From positions 62,001 to 126,000 of the forward strand of contig JAKPGA010000034.1 of assembly GCA_029551145.1 (NCBI GenBank): DNA of 64,000 nt, written 5' to 3'. The notes below the pieces were generated by a model. That model searched no databases, had not been told where the DNA came from, and saw only the letters and a list, made by a program, of their open reading frames with translations. A program made the translations under genes and the position numbers. Shown here piece by piece: positions 26,852-34,813 of the stretch (position 1 is the stretch's first letter; each line of letters begins with the position of its first letter). The DNA comes from Thermotogota bacterium (GTDB lineage: Bacteria; Thermotogota; Thermotogae; Thermotogales; DSM-5069).

Positions 26852-28548
26852 TATATCTCCCCCTTCACGAAACGCTTAGCAAAGTCTCTCACTTCTTCAA
26901 CGTAGAAGGGCAGACCGTTGTATTTGTTAAGCGTTTCAAAGTTATTGAATCCAAGATCCATTTTGATGAGTTTCCCGAGCTGTGAAGTTGCGTTTGATTC
27001 AACGATTAGAACCTTCTGAGCCATCCTCAAGTACCGAGACAGGTTTGATGGCAAAGGATGAATTTGTTGCAGATGAACGACCGCAACTTCATCGAAATCC
27101 TTTACTGCTTCAACTACTATCTCCCTGGTTGAACCAAAACAAAGTATTAGGTATCTGTAGTCCTCGTTACCAATCAGTTCTGCTGGCACTTCGTCAGAAA
27201 AGTCTTTCAACTTTCTGAGCCTTTTTTCAACCATCTTTTTTCTAATTGTGAAGTTTTCGGTTATTCTTCCAAATTCATCGTGCTCATCACTGTCCACACA
27301 AACCAGCCCATCGCCAAAGCCTGGTATCCCTCGTGGCGAAATGCCATCCTGTGTGATCTCATATCTTTTGTAATTATCTGTGGTTTTCACCACATGATTA
27401 AAACAAGGTTCTACCTTTTTCAAACTGTCGAAGTTGTATATCGTATCCATCAAGTATTGATCCGTCAAAACAAAAACAGGTACCTGATATTTGTCCGAGA
27501 TTTCAAAGGCCTTTGCTGTGCAACTGAAAGCCTGTTCGATGTTACCTGGGGCAAGTATTACCCTTTCGAATTCTCCATGACCCGAAAAGAGTGCAAACAA
27601 AAGATCGGCCTGCTCAGTCCGCGTTGGAAGTCCTGTTGCAGGGCCAGGTCTCTGTGCAAGATGTATAACGATTGGACTCTCTATGGCACCAGCCAAACTC
27701 AATGCCTCTACCATTAGGGCAAAACCGCCACCGCTGGTTGTAACCAATGCCCTTGCACCTGCATACCATGCACCAAGAGCCATATTAATAGCGGATATCT
27801 CATCTTCAGCTTGCTCAACGATTATGTCAAATTCCCTTGAATAGGCTGCGAGATTCGTAAGAACGCCCGTCGAAGGCGACATTGGATAAGAAGAAACAAA
27901 GTTACACCCACCAGCCAGCGCGCCAATTGCAACTGCTTCTGCACCATTGATAAGCAGATGTTCCTTCACCCTTGGGTCCGAATTGAAATCTTTACGAATT
28001 CTCAAATCACTGTTTGTTGAGATATTTTCATATCCCAGCTTCGCCGCGATTTTGTTCTCCTCGCATATGTTGCCACCTTTGTTGCAAAACCACTTTTCAA
28101 TCGCTGATAACGCATTTTCAAATGGCAGGTTCAAAATAGAACAAAGCATACCCAATACAACGGAATTTGAGTATACCTTGTTCCCAGCTTGAAGGGCGAG
28201 TTTTGATATCGGTACCTGGTGAATGATTTTCCCATTGTGATAGAGTTTGGTGTTCGAATCTGAGTCTAAGATTATAATCGCATCACTATCTATTCTGTCT
28301 GAAAGTCTGGACAGATGAGTTGTCTGCGAAGAAAGTGAAACCAAAACATCTACTTTTCTGCAGAAAGCCCTCACGGGTCTGTCGCTCACTCTAATCAGAG
28401 TGGAATTACTTCCACCTCTAACTCGCGACATGTATTCTTTATATGAATAAACATTGAGGCCAGAGTCCTTAAGGACATTTGGAAATAAATACTCTATCGT
28501 CTGGATACCTTGACCTGCTTCGCCACAAATCAAGATAGAGAGTTCCAC
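26851..28548 (-). CDS. 2-oxoacid:ferredoxin oxidoreductase, fused gamma-alpha subunit
   Basis: A 565-residue protein in which the gamma domain (residues 1-175, [27 protein letters not shown]) is fused to the alpha (pyrimidine-binding) domain ([63 protein letters not shown]). This is the two-subunit KorAB architecture without its own ferredoxin domain. The GTG at 28548 is preferred, because GGGGGT abuts the earlier ATG at 28554. It begins about 20 bases after a terminator-like hairpin. Confidence 0.92.
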   Translation of the reverse strand: MELSILICGEAGQGIQTIEYLFPNVLKDSGLNVYSYKEYMSRVRGGSNSTLIRVSDRPVRAFCRKVDVLVSLSSQTTHLSRLSDRIDSDAIIILDSDSNTKLYHNGKIIHQVPISKLALQAGNKVYSNSVVLGMLCSILNLPFENALSAIEKWFCNKGGNICEENKIAAKLGYENISTNSDLRIRKDFNSDPRVKEHLLINGAEAVAIGALAGGCNFVSSYPMSPSTGVLTNLAAYSREFDIIVEQAEDEISAINMALGAWYAGARALVTTSGGGFALMVEALSLAGAIESPIVIHLAQRPGPATGLPTRTEQADLLFALFSGHGEFERVILAPGNIEQAFSCTAKAFEISDKYQVPVFVLTDQYLMDTIYNFDSLKKVEPCFNHVVKTTDNYKRYEITQDGISPRGIPGFGDGLVCVDSDEHDEFGRITENFTIRKKMVEKRLRKLKDFSDEVPAELIGNEDYRYLILCFGSTREIVVEAVKDFDEVAVVHLQQIHPLPSNLSRYLRMAQKVLIVESNATSQLGKLIKMDLGFNNFETLNKYNGLPFYVEEVRDFAKRFVKGEI

Positions 28549-28569
28549 ACACATACCCCCTCAGATGCG

Positions 28570-28597
28570 AAAAAAGCCCTGGAAGGACCAGGGCTTG
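28570..28597 (-). terminator. Intrinsic terminator after the superoxide reductase gene
   Basis: A 9-base stem AAGCCCTGG / CCAGGGCTT with a 5-base loop, followed on the minus strand by six T residues. It lies between the superoxide reductase stop and the oxidoreductase start, so it should split or attenuate the five-gene series. Confidence 0.88.
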
Positions 28598-28602
28598 TTT
28601 TT

Positions 28603-28995
28603 CTATTCAGCATCGACTCTTGTGCTGCTCTCCCACAGACCGTGTATATTGCAGTAAGAAAGCGCGAGCACGGTTCCAGATCTGTTCAGCTTCACGACCG
28701 TTTTCACCACAGGTTCGGTGTACACATCGCCAGTATTTGGCCCCTTCACAGATTCTCCATGTACATTGAATTCATAATTTCCTATTTCATAGACATAAGG
28801 ATCACCATCTGGTTGGAAAAACAGCTTAATCCACTTTATGTGATGTTCTGTGGTGTTCGGGTGTGGTATCTCCTTACCGACAGATACCGTGATCTCAACC
28901 TTTTCACCCTTTTTGACTTTCGTGGGAAGTTCTATCACTGGCACATGTTTCTCCTTCTTGAAATCCTCCGACTTAATGAAGTCAGCAAGTCTCAT
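28603..28995 (-). CDS. Superoxide reductase (neelaredoxin type)
   Basis: A 130-residue class II superoxide reductase, which reduces superoxide to peroxide without making oxygen. The mononuclear iron ligands are visible: His in EKHVPVI, the pair region IPHPNTTEHHIKWI, and the C-terminal CNIHG (Cys axial, His equatorial). The N-terminal desulforedoxin domain of class I enzymes is absent. The start is ATG 28995 with GAGGGATAGGT in front; the same frame stays open to 29409 only as shadow of rubrerythrin. It sits 13 bases after rubrerythrin. Confidence 0.95.
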   Translation of the reverse strand: MRLADFIKSEDFKKEKHVPVIELPTKVKKGEKVEITVSVGKEIPHPNTTEHHIKWIKLFFQPDGDPYVYEIGNYEFNVHGESVKGPNTGDVYTEPVVKTVVKLNRSGTVLALSYCNIHGLWESSTRVDAE

Positions 28996-29008
28996 ACCTA
29001 TCCCTCCT

Positions 29009-29521
29009 CTAAACAGAAAACTCGACGTACATCTTCCTATCTGTCCCACAGACAGGACATTTTTCGGGTGGCTCATTCTCAACGGTGTGACCACAAACTG
29101 GGCATATGTAAATCTTGTTGGATCTGTAGTCTTCTTTCTTCTCGACAAGCTCTTTGGCAAGCTTGTACATCTCTGCGTGAATCTTTTCAGCTTCCCAGGC
29201 GTACTTTGTACTTCTCTCAGCACCCTTTTCTTGCTGGAATTGTGCAACAGTGTTGTAAACCGGATACATTTCGTTGATTTCAAAGGTCTCACCATCGATA
29301 CATTGTTGAACGTTCTCTTGCATCTGTTGATAAATCTTTCCAAGTTCTCTGTAGTGGTTTCTCGCGTGAACAAATTCGGCATAAGATATCGCTTTGAAAA
29401 GATTCGCAAGCTTTTTCAAACCCTTTCTCTCGGCTTCATCTGCAAAAATCAGATACTTCATGTGTGCCATACTCTCACCAGCAAAGGCATCTTCAAGGAA
29501 CTTTTTCGTCATCTCTCTCAT
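29009..29521 (-). CDS. Rubrerythrin
   Basis: A 170-residue rubrerythrin, the di-iron peroxidase of anaerobes. The N-terminal ferritin-like domain has the ExxH patterns EFVHARNHYREL and EKIHAEMYKL, and the C-terminal rubredoxin-like domain has CPVCGHTV and CPVCGTDR. It reduces hydrogen peroxide made by the neighbouring superoxide reductase, taking electrons from rubredoxin-type donors. ATG 29521 follows GGAGGTGCATT. It is the first gene of the oxygen-defence series. Confidence 0.96.
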   Translation of the reverse strand: MREMTKKFLEDAFAGESMAHMKYLIFADEAERKGLKKLANLFKAISYAEFVHARNHYRELGKIYQQMQENVQQCIDGETFEINEMYPVYNTVAQFQQEKGAERSTKYAWEAEKIHAEMYKLAKELVEKKEDYRSNKIYICPVCGHTVENEPPEKCPVCGTDRKMYVEFSV

Positions 29522-29545
29522 AATGCACCTCCTTGTTCACCATAT

Positions 29546-29576
29546 ATTATAGCAACAATTTCATTTTGTAAGTCAC
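29546..29576 (-). promoter_or_regulatory. Promoter of the rubrerythrin/superoxide reductase transcript
   Basis: The minus strand has TATAAT (29546-29551), with GTGACT (29571-29576) 19 bases upstream. The spacing is a little long and the -35 only partly matches, but the -10 is perfect and 24 bases from the start codon. Confidence 0.6.
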
Positions 29577-29773
29577 ATCAAAAATTAATCGTTAGTCAGT
29601 AAGAAAACAAATATAGGTCAACTATTTTGATATTCATGACTGACAGAACCAAATCATTCGATCTTGCTACTACAAATAGATCAGTATGCACAGCAGTTGA
29701 TATGTCGGTGCTACTTGAAGTTGTTTTGCAGACGTGTGAGATTTCTGAAGATCACTTGCAATGGATAAAATCA

Positions 29774-29798
29774 GACAAAAACTGAGGTTTGAACCTCA
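29774..29798 (-). terminator. Intrinsic terminator after the 2-hydroxyacid dehydrogenase gene
   Basis: The minus strand reads TGAGGTT, a short loop and AACCTCA, followed by GTTTTTG. The stop codon TGA is inside the stem. It closes the sugar-acid gene group before the rubrerythrin promoter. The rest of the 274-base gap upstream of rubrerythrin holds no convincing gene. Confidence 0.7.
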
Positions 29799-30782
29799 CC
29801 TTTTCTTTAGCACTTGTGTGTTGACTATGTTCGGCGGTATTTCACCTCTCAAAGCCTTTATGATATTTTCAGCTGCCATTTTAGCCATCTTTGTTCTTGT
29901 CGTGAAAGATGCTGAACCAAGATGAGGTGCGAGCACAACATTGTCCAGCTTTAGAAGTTCTGGCTCGATCTCTGGTTCATTTTCAAAGACATCCAATCCC
30001 GCACCTCTAATCCATTTTTCTTTCAAGGCTCTCACAAGGGCCTTCTCATCGACTACAGGCCCGCGCGAGGTGTTTATCAAGTAAGACTCTTTTTTCATGA
30101 GTTTCAACTGATCTTCACCTATCAAATGACGCGTCTGTTTTGTGAGTGGAACATGCAAACTGACGAAATCGGAGTTTCTCAACAATGTCTCCAAATCAGC
30201 ATAAGTCGCCCTCAATTGTCTTTCGATTTGGTCGTCGGCCTTTGATCGACTGTAATACAAAACTTTCATATCAAAACCCAAAGCCCTTCTTGCCATTGCT
30301 TGACCTATTCTTCCAAATCCAATGATACCCAGGGTCGCGCCGTACAGATCGGTTCCCAAAAGGAGCATCGGTTCCCATCCTCGAAACTGTCCTGTCCTGA
30401 CAAATCGATCACCTTCAACGATTCTTCTTGCAATGGCCATCATCAGTGCCCAAGCTAAATCAGCAGTTGTCTCGGTTAAGACCCCAGGTGTGTTAGTCAC
30501 CATAATACCTCTTTTGGTCGCTTCATCGATATCGATGTTGTTATAGCCAACAGCATAGTTCGCTATGATTTTCAACTGTGATCCCGCTGACTCCATTACC
30601 TCACCATCTATGGTGTCGGTCAGAAGACACAACAGCCCATCGATACCTTTGACTTTTTTGAGTAACATTTCTTTTGGTATCACACCATCGTACTCGCTCA
30701 CTTGAACATCGAAGTATTCATAAAGCATTTTTAAACCTTCCTCTGGAATTTTTCTTGTCACAAAGATCTTTGGCTTTGACAT
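29796..30782 (-). CDS. D-2-hydroxyacid dehydrogenase (glyoxylate/hydroxypyruvate reductase-like)
   Basis: A 328-residue dehydrogenase with the Rossmann motif LGIIGFGRIGQ, the catalytic Arg in NTSRGPVVDE, Glu in FENEPEIEPE and His in APHLGSAS. After the second strand it has YYSRSK instead of an acidic residue, which suggests NADP(H) over NAD(H). Such enzymes reduce glyoxylate or hydroxypyruvate to glycolate or D-glycerate. It is last in a four-gene group with an isomerase-like protein, an HpcH-type aldolase and a second dehydrogenase, each within a few bases of the next. Confidence 0.88.
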   Translation of the reverse strand: MSKPKIFVTRKIPEEGLKMLYEYFDVQVSEYDGVIPKEMLLKKVKGIDGLLCLLTDTIDGEVMESAGSQLKIIANYAVGYNNIDIDEATKRGIMVTNTPGVLTETTADLAWALMMAIARRIVEGDRFVRTGQFRGWEPMLLLGTDLYGATLGIIGFGRIGQAMARRALGFDMKVLYYSRSKADDQIERQLRATYADLETLLRNSDFVSLHVPLTKQTRHLIGEDQLKLMKKESYLINTSRGPVVDEKALVRALKEKWIRGAGLDVFENEPEIEPELLKLDNVVLAPHLGSASFTTRTKMAKMAAENIIKALRGEIPPNIVNTQVLKKR

Positions 30783-30784
30783 GT

Positions 30785-31735
30785 TTAAACCTCCTTCAGT
30801 AATCTTGAATATGCCTCAAGAAAGGTTCTCTTTGCATTGGCTATAACAAGATCGGGGTCCTCTTCAGGTAATGGTCTAACCTCAAAAGATATCACAGGTC
30901 TTTTTGTCGCAACCGCTTTTTCAAAGTAGTTGTTCTTCAATAGGGCTTTAAGAAAATATGTGAGTTCATCTGTGTTATTACTTCCACCCTTGATCCCAAA
31001 CCTTGGGTGTAAATCTCCATAAGCTGGGTGGTCTTTTTGAAGAACTGCGTTCCCAACGTGCACATGTGTTATGAACGGTGACAAAAGACTAATTGTGTAG
31101 AATGGGTCTTCAAAGAGCAAGGGTAGATGTGAAAGATCGATCGTAAGTCCAAAGTTGTCATGAAACATCCTGACCTTGGATGCAATTTCAAAAGCAATTG
31201 GCGCTGGTCCGACAAGAGATTTCTTGTCGACGGACCAGTCAAAAACCTCCAGATTGACGGCGAGTGTGTAACCATAATTCTCACCTTTTGCTTTGGCATA
31301 ATCGCATAGCTCTGATACAGATCTGACCAATTGATTTTTTGCGATCTCAATATCCTTTTCCGGCATCTTGCCACTTAAGAATGCGATTATCTTTGCCCTG
31401 CTCATATATGCCTTATCAATGGCATTTTTGATCGCTTCAACTGCCTTGGTTCTTTCAGATTCGTCTGCAGAATTCAGATCGAGCTTTTGGGATAGGACCA
31501 GTGGCTGGGCTGCTAAGAGCAACTCAACCTTCGCGACTTCACACAATTCACCTATTCTTTTGAGGATATTCTCGTCTATCAGCGCACTGATTTCAACTGC
31601 CTGAAAAAATTCATCGACGAGCACTTTCTTGACTGTCGAAATAATCTCTTCCTCTGTCTTCGCATCCGGATAGGCCATGAAATGTATCAATCCCATGTGA
31701 AATCGACCATGCCAGATCAATTTCTTCACCTCCAA
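30785..31735 (-). CDS. Sugar-phosphate isomerase/epimerase-like TIM-barrel protein
   Basis: A 316-residue protein of the xylose-isomerase-like TIM-barrel (AP endonuclease 2) superfamily. Candidate metal ligands are Glu in LAVNLEVFDW, Asp and His in GLTIDLSHLP, His in THVHVGNAV, and Glu in VISFEVRP. It lacks close similarity to any enzyme I can name. The context (aldolase, two hydroxyacid dehydrogenases, GH2 operon) favours isomerisation or epimerisation of a sugar or keto-acid. It starts one base before the aldolase stop region, so it is co-translated. Confidence 0.72.
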   Translation of the reverse strand: MEVKKLIWHGRFHMGLIHFMAYPDAKTEEEIISTVKKVLVDEFFQAVEISALIDENILKRIGELCEVAKVELLLAAQPLVLSQKLDLNSADESERTKAVEAIKNAIDKAYMSRAKIIAFLSGKMPEKDIEIAKNQLVRSVSELCDYAKAKGENYGYTLAVNLEVFDWSVDKKSLVGPAPIAFEIASKVRMFHDNFGLTIDLSHLPLLFEDPFYTISLLSPFITHVHVGNAVLQKDHPAYGDLHPRFGIKGGSNNTDELTYFLKALLKNNYFEKAVATKRPVISFEVRPLPEEDPDLVIANAKRTFLEAYSRLLKEV

Positions 31736-32515
31736 CTAATCTTGCCTCAGTAACTCGACAATCCTTTTGCCTCCTTGCACAATTAGATTTATGTCACTCG
31801 AACACATTAACAATCTCATTCCTTTCTCAAGCCAAGGTTTGATCGCATCGGGCGATGAAAGATGAATGCCACAAGGTAAGTTCAGTTTGAGACATTTTTG
31901 TACGAATTTGTCTATGTACTCCTGTACAAGAGGATGGTTTGTATCCCCAGGCACTCCTAAACTCTGTGACAGATCATTTGGTCCCACTAAACACGCATCG
32001 ACACCTGGCATTATGAGTTCTTCAAGATTATCGATAGCTTTCTTACTCTCGATTTGAAGGATTATCAAGGTATTATCGTTTGCCCACTTAATAAAATCGT
32101 CGGCTTTTACCGATTTGAATCCAGTTGGAGTTCTTGCAATAGCAATCCCTCTGTTCCCCAATGGATGGTACTTTGTAGCCTCAATAACCTGCCGCACAAT
32201 TTCTTTCTCTTGTACTTGTGGTATCAATAACCCCTCTGCACCGCAGTCCAGTGGCCTTGACAAGTTGTGGTGACCAAATCTCGTTGGTACTCGTACAATA
32301 GATGTTATCTCACTCGCTCTGGCTGCCCAAACCATGTCTTGAACAGTTTCCAAGGTGAAAGGCGAGTGCTCCATATCTATTACAAAAAAGTCAAAACCTG
32401 CTATCGATAACATTTGGGCAATTCCCGGAGTTCTTATTTCACTCACCATAGTTCCTATTACGGTTTTACCTTGTTTCAATAATCTCTTGGTTCGATTTTC
32501 TCTCAGTTTTACCAC
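31736..32515 (-). CDS. HpcH/HpaI family class II aldolase
   Basis: A 259-residue metal-dependent aldolase of the HpcH/HpaI group, which splits 4-hydroxy-2-oxoacids into pyruvate and an aldehyde. Key stretches are DFFVIDMEHSPFT, the substrate-side Arg in HPLGNRGIA, the metal Glu in IILQIESKKAID, and LVGPNDLSQSLG with the second metal Asp. Members act on 2-keto-3-deoxy sugar acids or aromatic-pathway intermediates. With two hydroxyacid dehydrogenases beside it, cleavage of a keto-deoxy acid followed by reduction of a small oxoacid is likely. Confidence 0.85.
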   Translation of the reverse strand: MVKLRENRTKRLLKQGKTVIGTMVSEIRTPGIAQMLSIAGFDFFVIDMEHSPFTLETVQDMVWAARASEITSIVRVPTRFGHHNLSRPLDCGAEGLLIPQVQEKEIVRQVIEATKYHPLGNRGIAIARTPTGFKSVKADDFIKWANDNTLIILQIESKKAIDNLEELIMPGVDACLVGPNDLSQSLGVPGDTNHPLVQEYIDKFVQKCLKLNLPCGIHLSSPDAIKPWLEKGMRLLMCSSDINLIVQGGKRIVELLRQD

Positions 32516-32555
32516 CTCACCATGTATTCACCGTCTGATGTCATAGTTTTCGACC

Positions 32556-33527
32556 TCACAGCTTGCCATATTTTTTCAAAAGTTCTGTGTTCACTGGCCA
32601 AGTCGGGTATTCACCGGTCAGGACCTCTATTACTCCCTGCGCAGCCCCCTGGGCCATTCTCACAACGCATTCTTTTGTCAAGGCTGAATTGTGTGGTGTG
32701 AGCAGTATTTTATCGCATTTGAAAAACGGATGATCTGGGGCAGGTGGTTCCTCGCTAAAGACATCAGTCGCGGCACCGGCAATCCAACCTTCTTCGAGTG
32801 CTTTCAAAACGGCTTGCTCATTCCAAATTGGGCCTCTTGCCATGTTTATGATGAAGGCAGAAGGTTTCATAGATTTCAACTGCGGCTCGTCGATCAAATT
32901 CCTTGTCTGGGAGGTGAGTGGAGCGTGAATGGTGACAAAATCTGACTCTGCAAGCAGTTCATCCAGAGTGACGAATTTCACACCAACTTGTTGTTTCTGT
33001 GATGGGTCAATATATGGATCATAAGCAAGGATTCTCATCGAAAAAGCTGCCTCACATTTTCTGGCAACCAGCCTTCCAATCCTTCCAAATCCTATTATTC
33101 CAAGTGTCTTTCCATGAACGTCCATGGTAGAAAACAGGTCTCGCACCTCGAAATGGTTGTTCCTCGTCGCACTGTCCATTTGCTTGACCTTTTTCGCAAG
33201 TGCCAAGATGAACATTAAGGTAGCCTCGGCAACCGATAATGCGTTTGCGTTAGGTGTATTTACTACCCAGATACCGCGTTTCGATGCTTCTTCCAGGTCC
33301 ACATTATCAAGACCAACACCGTGCCGTGCTATCACTTTCAGCCTTTGTGCATTCTGAATTATCTGAGCGTTGAAAGGTGATGTTCTTACTATGACACCAT
33401 CCACATCTACTATTTCTTGTGCAACCACTTCTGGATCGGGGTCAGATGCTTGAACAACCTCAAAACCTGCTTGTTCGAGCATCTTAATACCGCTTTCATG
33501 AATTGGCTGAATTATCATAACTTTCAT
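32556..33527 (-). CDS. D-2-hydroxyacid dehydrogenase (phosphoglycerate dehydrogenase-like)
   Basis: A 323-residue dehydrogenase with LGIIGFGRIGRLVARK and, after it, LAYDPYIDP; the Asp indicates NAD(H). Catalytic Arg is in NMARGPIWNE, Glu in FSEEPPAPDH, and His in LTPHNSAL. It lacks the regulatory ACT domain of SerA, so biosynthetic serine production is less likely than a catabolic role. ATG 33527 is preferred, since GGAGGG lies too close to the ATG at 33533. It heads the four-gene sugar-acid group. The 261 bases upstream, up to the LacI gene, show no clear promoter or gene. Confidence 0.87.
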   Translation of the reverse strand: MKVMIIQPIHESGIKMLEQAGFEVVQASDPDPEVVAQEIVDVDGVIVRTSPFNAQIIQNAQRLKVIARHGVGLDNVDLEEASKRGIWVVNTPNANALSVAEATLMFILALAKKVKQMDSATRNNHFEVRDLFSTMDVHGKTLGIIGFGRIGRLVARKCEAAFSMRILAYDPYIDPSQKQQVGVKFVTLDELLAESDFVTIHAPLTSQTRNLIDEPQLKSMKPSAFIINMARGPIWNEQAVLKALEEGWIAGAATDVFSEEPPAPDHPFFKCDKILLTPHNSALTKECVVRMAQGAAQGVIEVLTGEYPTWPVNTELLKKYGKL

Positions 33528-33788
33528 TTGCATCCCTCCGGGATTGAAATCGCGTCCAATCTACTTGATATGAACTTTCATCTCAGAGTTTCAGTGATTT
33601 CTCACCTATTATCATTGGCTCATCAACAAATAAATATACATCAAATACCCGTGAATATAATCGCTTCCTCAGAAGATATTGGACTTTTCTAAGGAGAAGA
33701 TTCAAGTCAGGTGAGCTTTCACATAGAGACCTCAAGGCCTCCCTGAATGGGAAAAAACTACCAGAAAATCTCTGTGACGAAGGTTTAC

Positions 33789-34793
33789 CTATGCTGATCT
33801 TCTAACCACTAACTCGACATCCAGTATCAGTTGTTTATATTTCTTTCTTGTGCCTCTGATTCGTTCTAAGAGAACCTTGAAGGCTTCCAAGCCCATCTCG
33901 TGTTTCTGTATGCGAACGGTGGTCAAAGGTGGCCGAAAATAGGATGCAAAAGATACATCGTCATAACCTACAACCGCGACGTCTTCCGGCACTTTCTTTC
34001 CAAGCTCATCGAGTGCCTTTATTGCACCAAAGGCAAACATGTCGTTGTAACAAACTATCGCATCGAAGGATATACCTCTTTTGATTGCCTCTTTCACACC
34101 TTGGTAACCAGCTTCCATATTTCTGTTGTGCGGAACGACAACCAAGTAATCTTGGCTGAGATCTATACCAAAATCACAGAGTGCCTTTTTGTAACCCTCA
34201 TATCTCATCTTAGAAGCGGAGTTGTTCATGTCCGTGTTTATGAAAAGTATACGTTTTCTATTCACGGATATCAGGTGTTCTGTTGCCAAGTAGCCTCCTT
34301 TGATTTCATCACTGTACACCTCATCGATGTCTGGTCGATACATATGCCTCCCAAGTAACACGAAAGGGAAATTCATATTCAGAAGTCTCTCAAAGTCTTC
34401 TGTGTTTTCACCAAATGGGCTGATCAGAAGGCCTTCAACCCTTCTTTCAAGTAAAGTCCTGATAGCCTCAGATTGCGCTCTTGTATCTGTCTCCGTATTC
34501 ATCAAGAGTAACTGATATCCAGATTTTCTCGTAGCAGTTTCCACGCCTTTCAAGACTTCGGCGAAAAATGGGTTGGAACTGTCTTCTATGACAACTCCAA
34601 TGGTTTTCGTCTGGTTTCTTCTCAAAGCAAATGCAGTGGTGTTTTTTATGTAACCTATCTCTCTGGCAATTTTGAGAATTTTTTGACGAGTCTGCTTGCT
34701 TATATCACTTTTGCCCCTCAACGCCTTGGAGACGGTGTTGACAGAAACACCGGCGCGCTGAGCTATATCCTTCATTGTGACGTATTGCCTCAC
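33789..34793 (-). CDS. LacI family transcriptional regulator
   Basis: A 334-residue LacI/GalR repressor. The N-terminal helix-turn-helix MKDIAQRAGVSVNTVSKALRG is followed by the hinge helix and a periplasmic-binding-like effector domain (TIGVVIEDSSNPFFAEV, YDDVSFASYFRPPLTTVR). It starts at GTG 34793, 20 bases after the GH2 gene, in the same transcript. It most likely represses the upstream binding-protein promoter, where a LacI-type palindrome overlaps the core promoter. The inducer is probably a sugar released by the GH2 enzyme. Confidence 0.93.
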   Translation of the reverse strand: MRQYVTMKDIAQRAGVSVNTVSKALRGKSDISKQTRQKILKIAREIGYIKNTTAFALRRNQTKTIGVVIEDSSNPFFAEVLKGVETATRKSGYQLLLMNTETDTRAQSEAIRTLLERRVEGLLISPFGENTEDFERLLNMNFPFVLLGRHMYRPDIDEVYSDEIKGGYLATEHLISVNRKRILFINTDMNNSASKMRYEGYKKALCDFGIDLSQDYLVVVPHNRNMEAGYQGVKEAIKRGISFDAIVCYNDMFAFGAIKALDELGKKVPEDVAVVGYDDVSFASYFRPPLTTVRIQKHEMGLEAFKVLLERIRGTRKKYKQLILDVELVVRRSA

Positions 34794-34813
34794 CTGATTT
34801 CACCCTCAAATCA

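Noticed and set aside
28996-29409. Open frame extending the superoxide reductase upstream by 138 codons
   Set aside because: It is a shadow of the rubrerythrin gene in another frame; a ribosome site and the family's normal N-terminus place the start at 28995.
29636-29785. Possible 49-codon small gene on the plus strand before the terminator
   Set aside because: No ribosome binding site, no recognisable motif, and it ends inside the minus-strand terminator; length is expected by chance.
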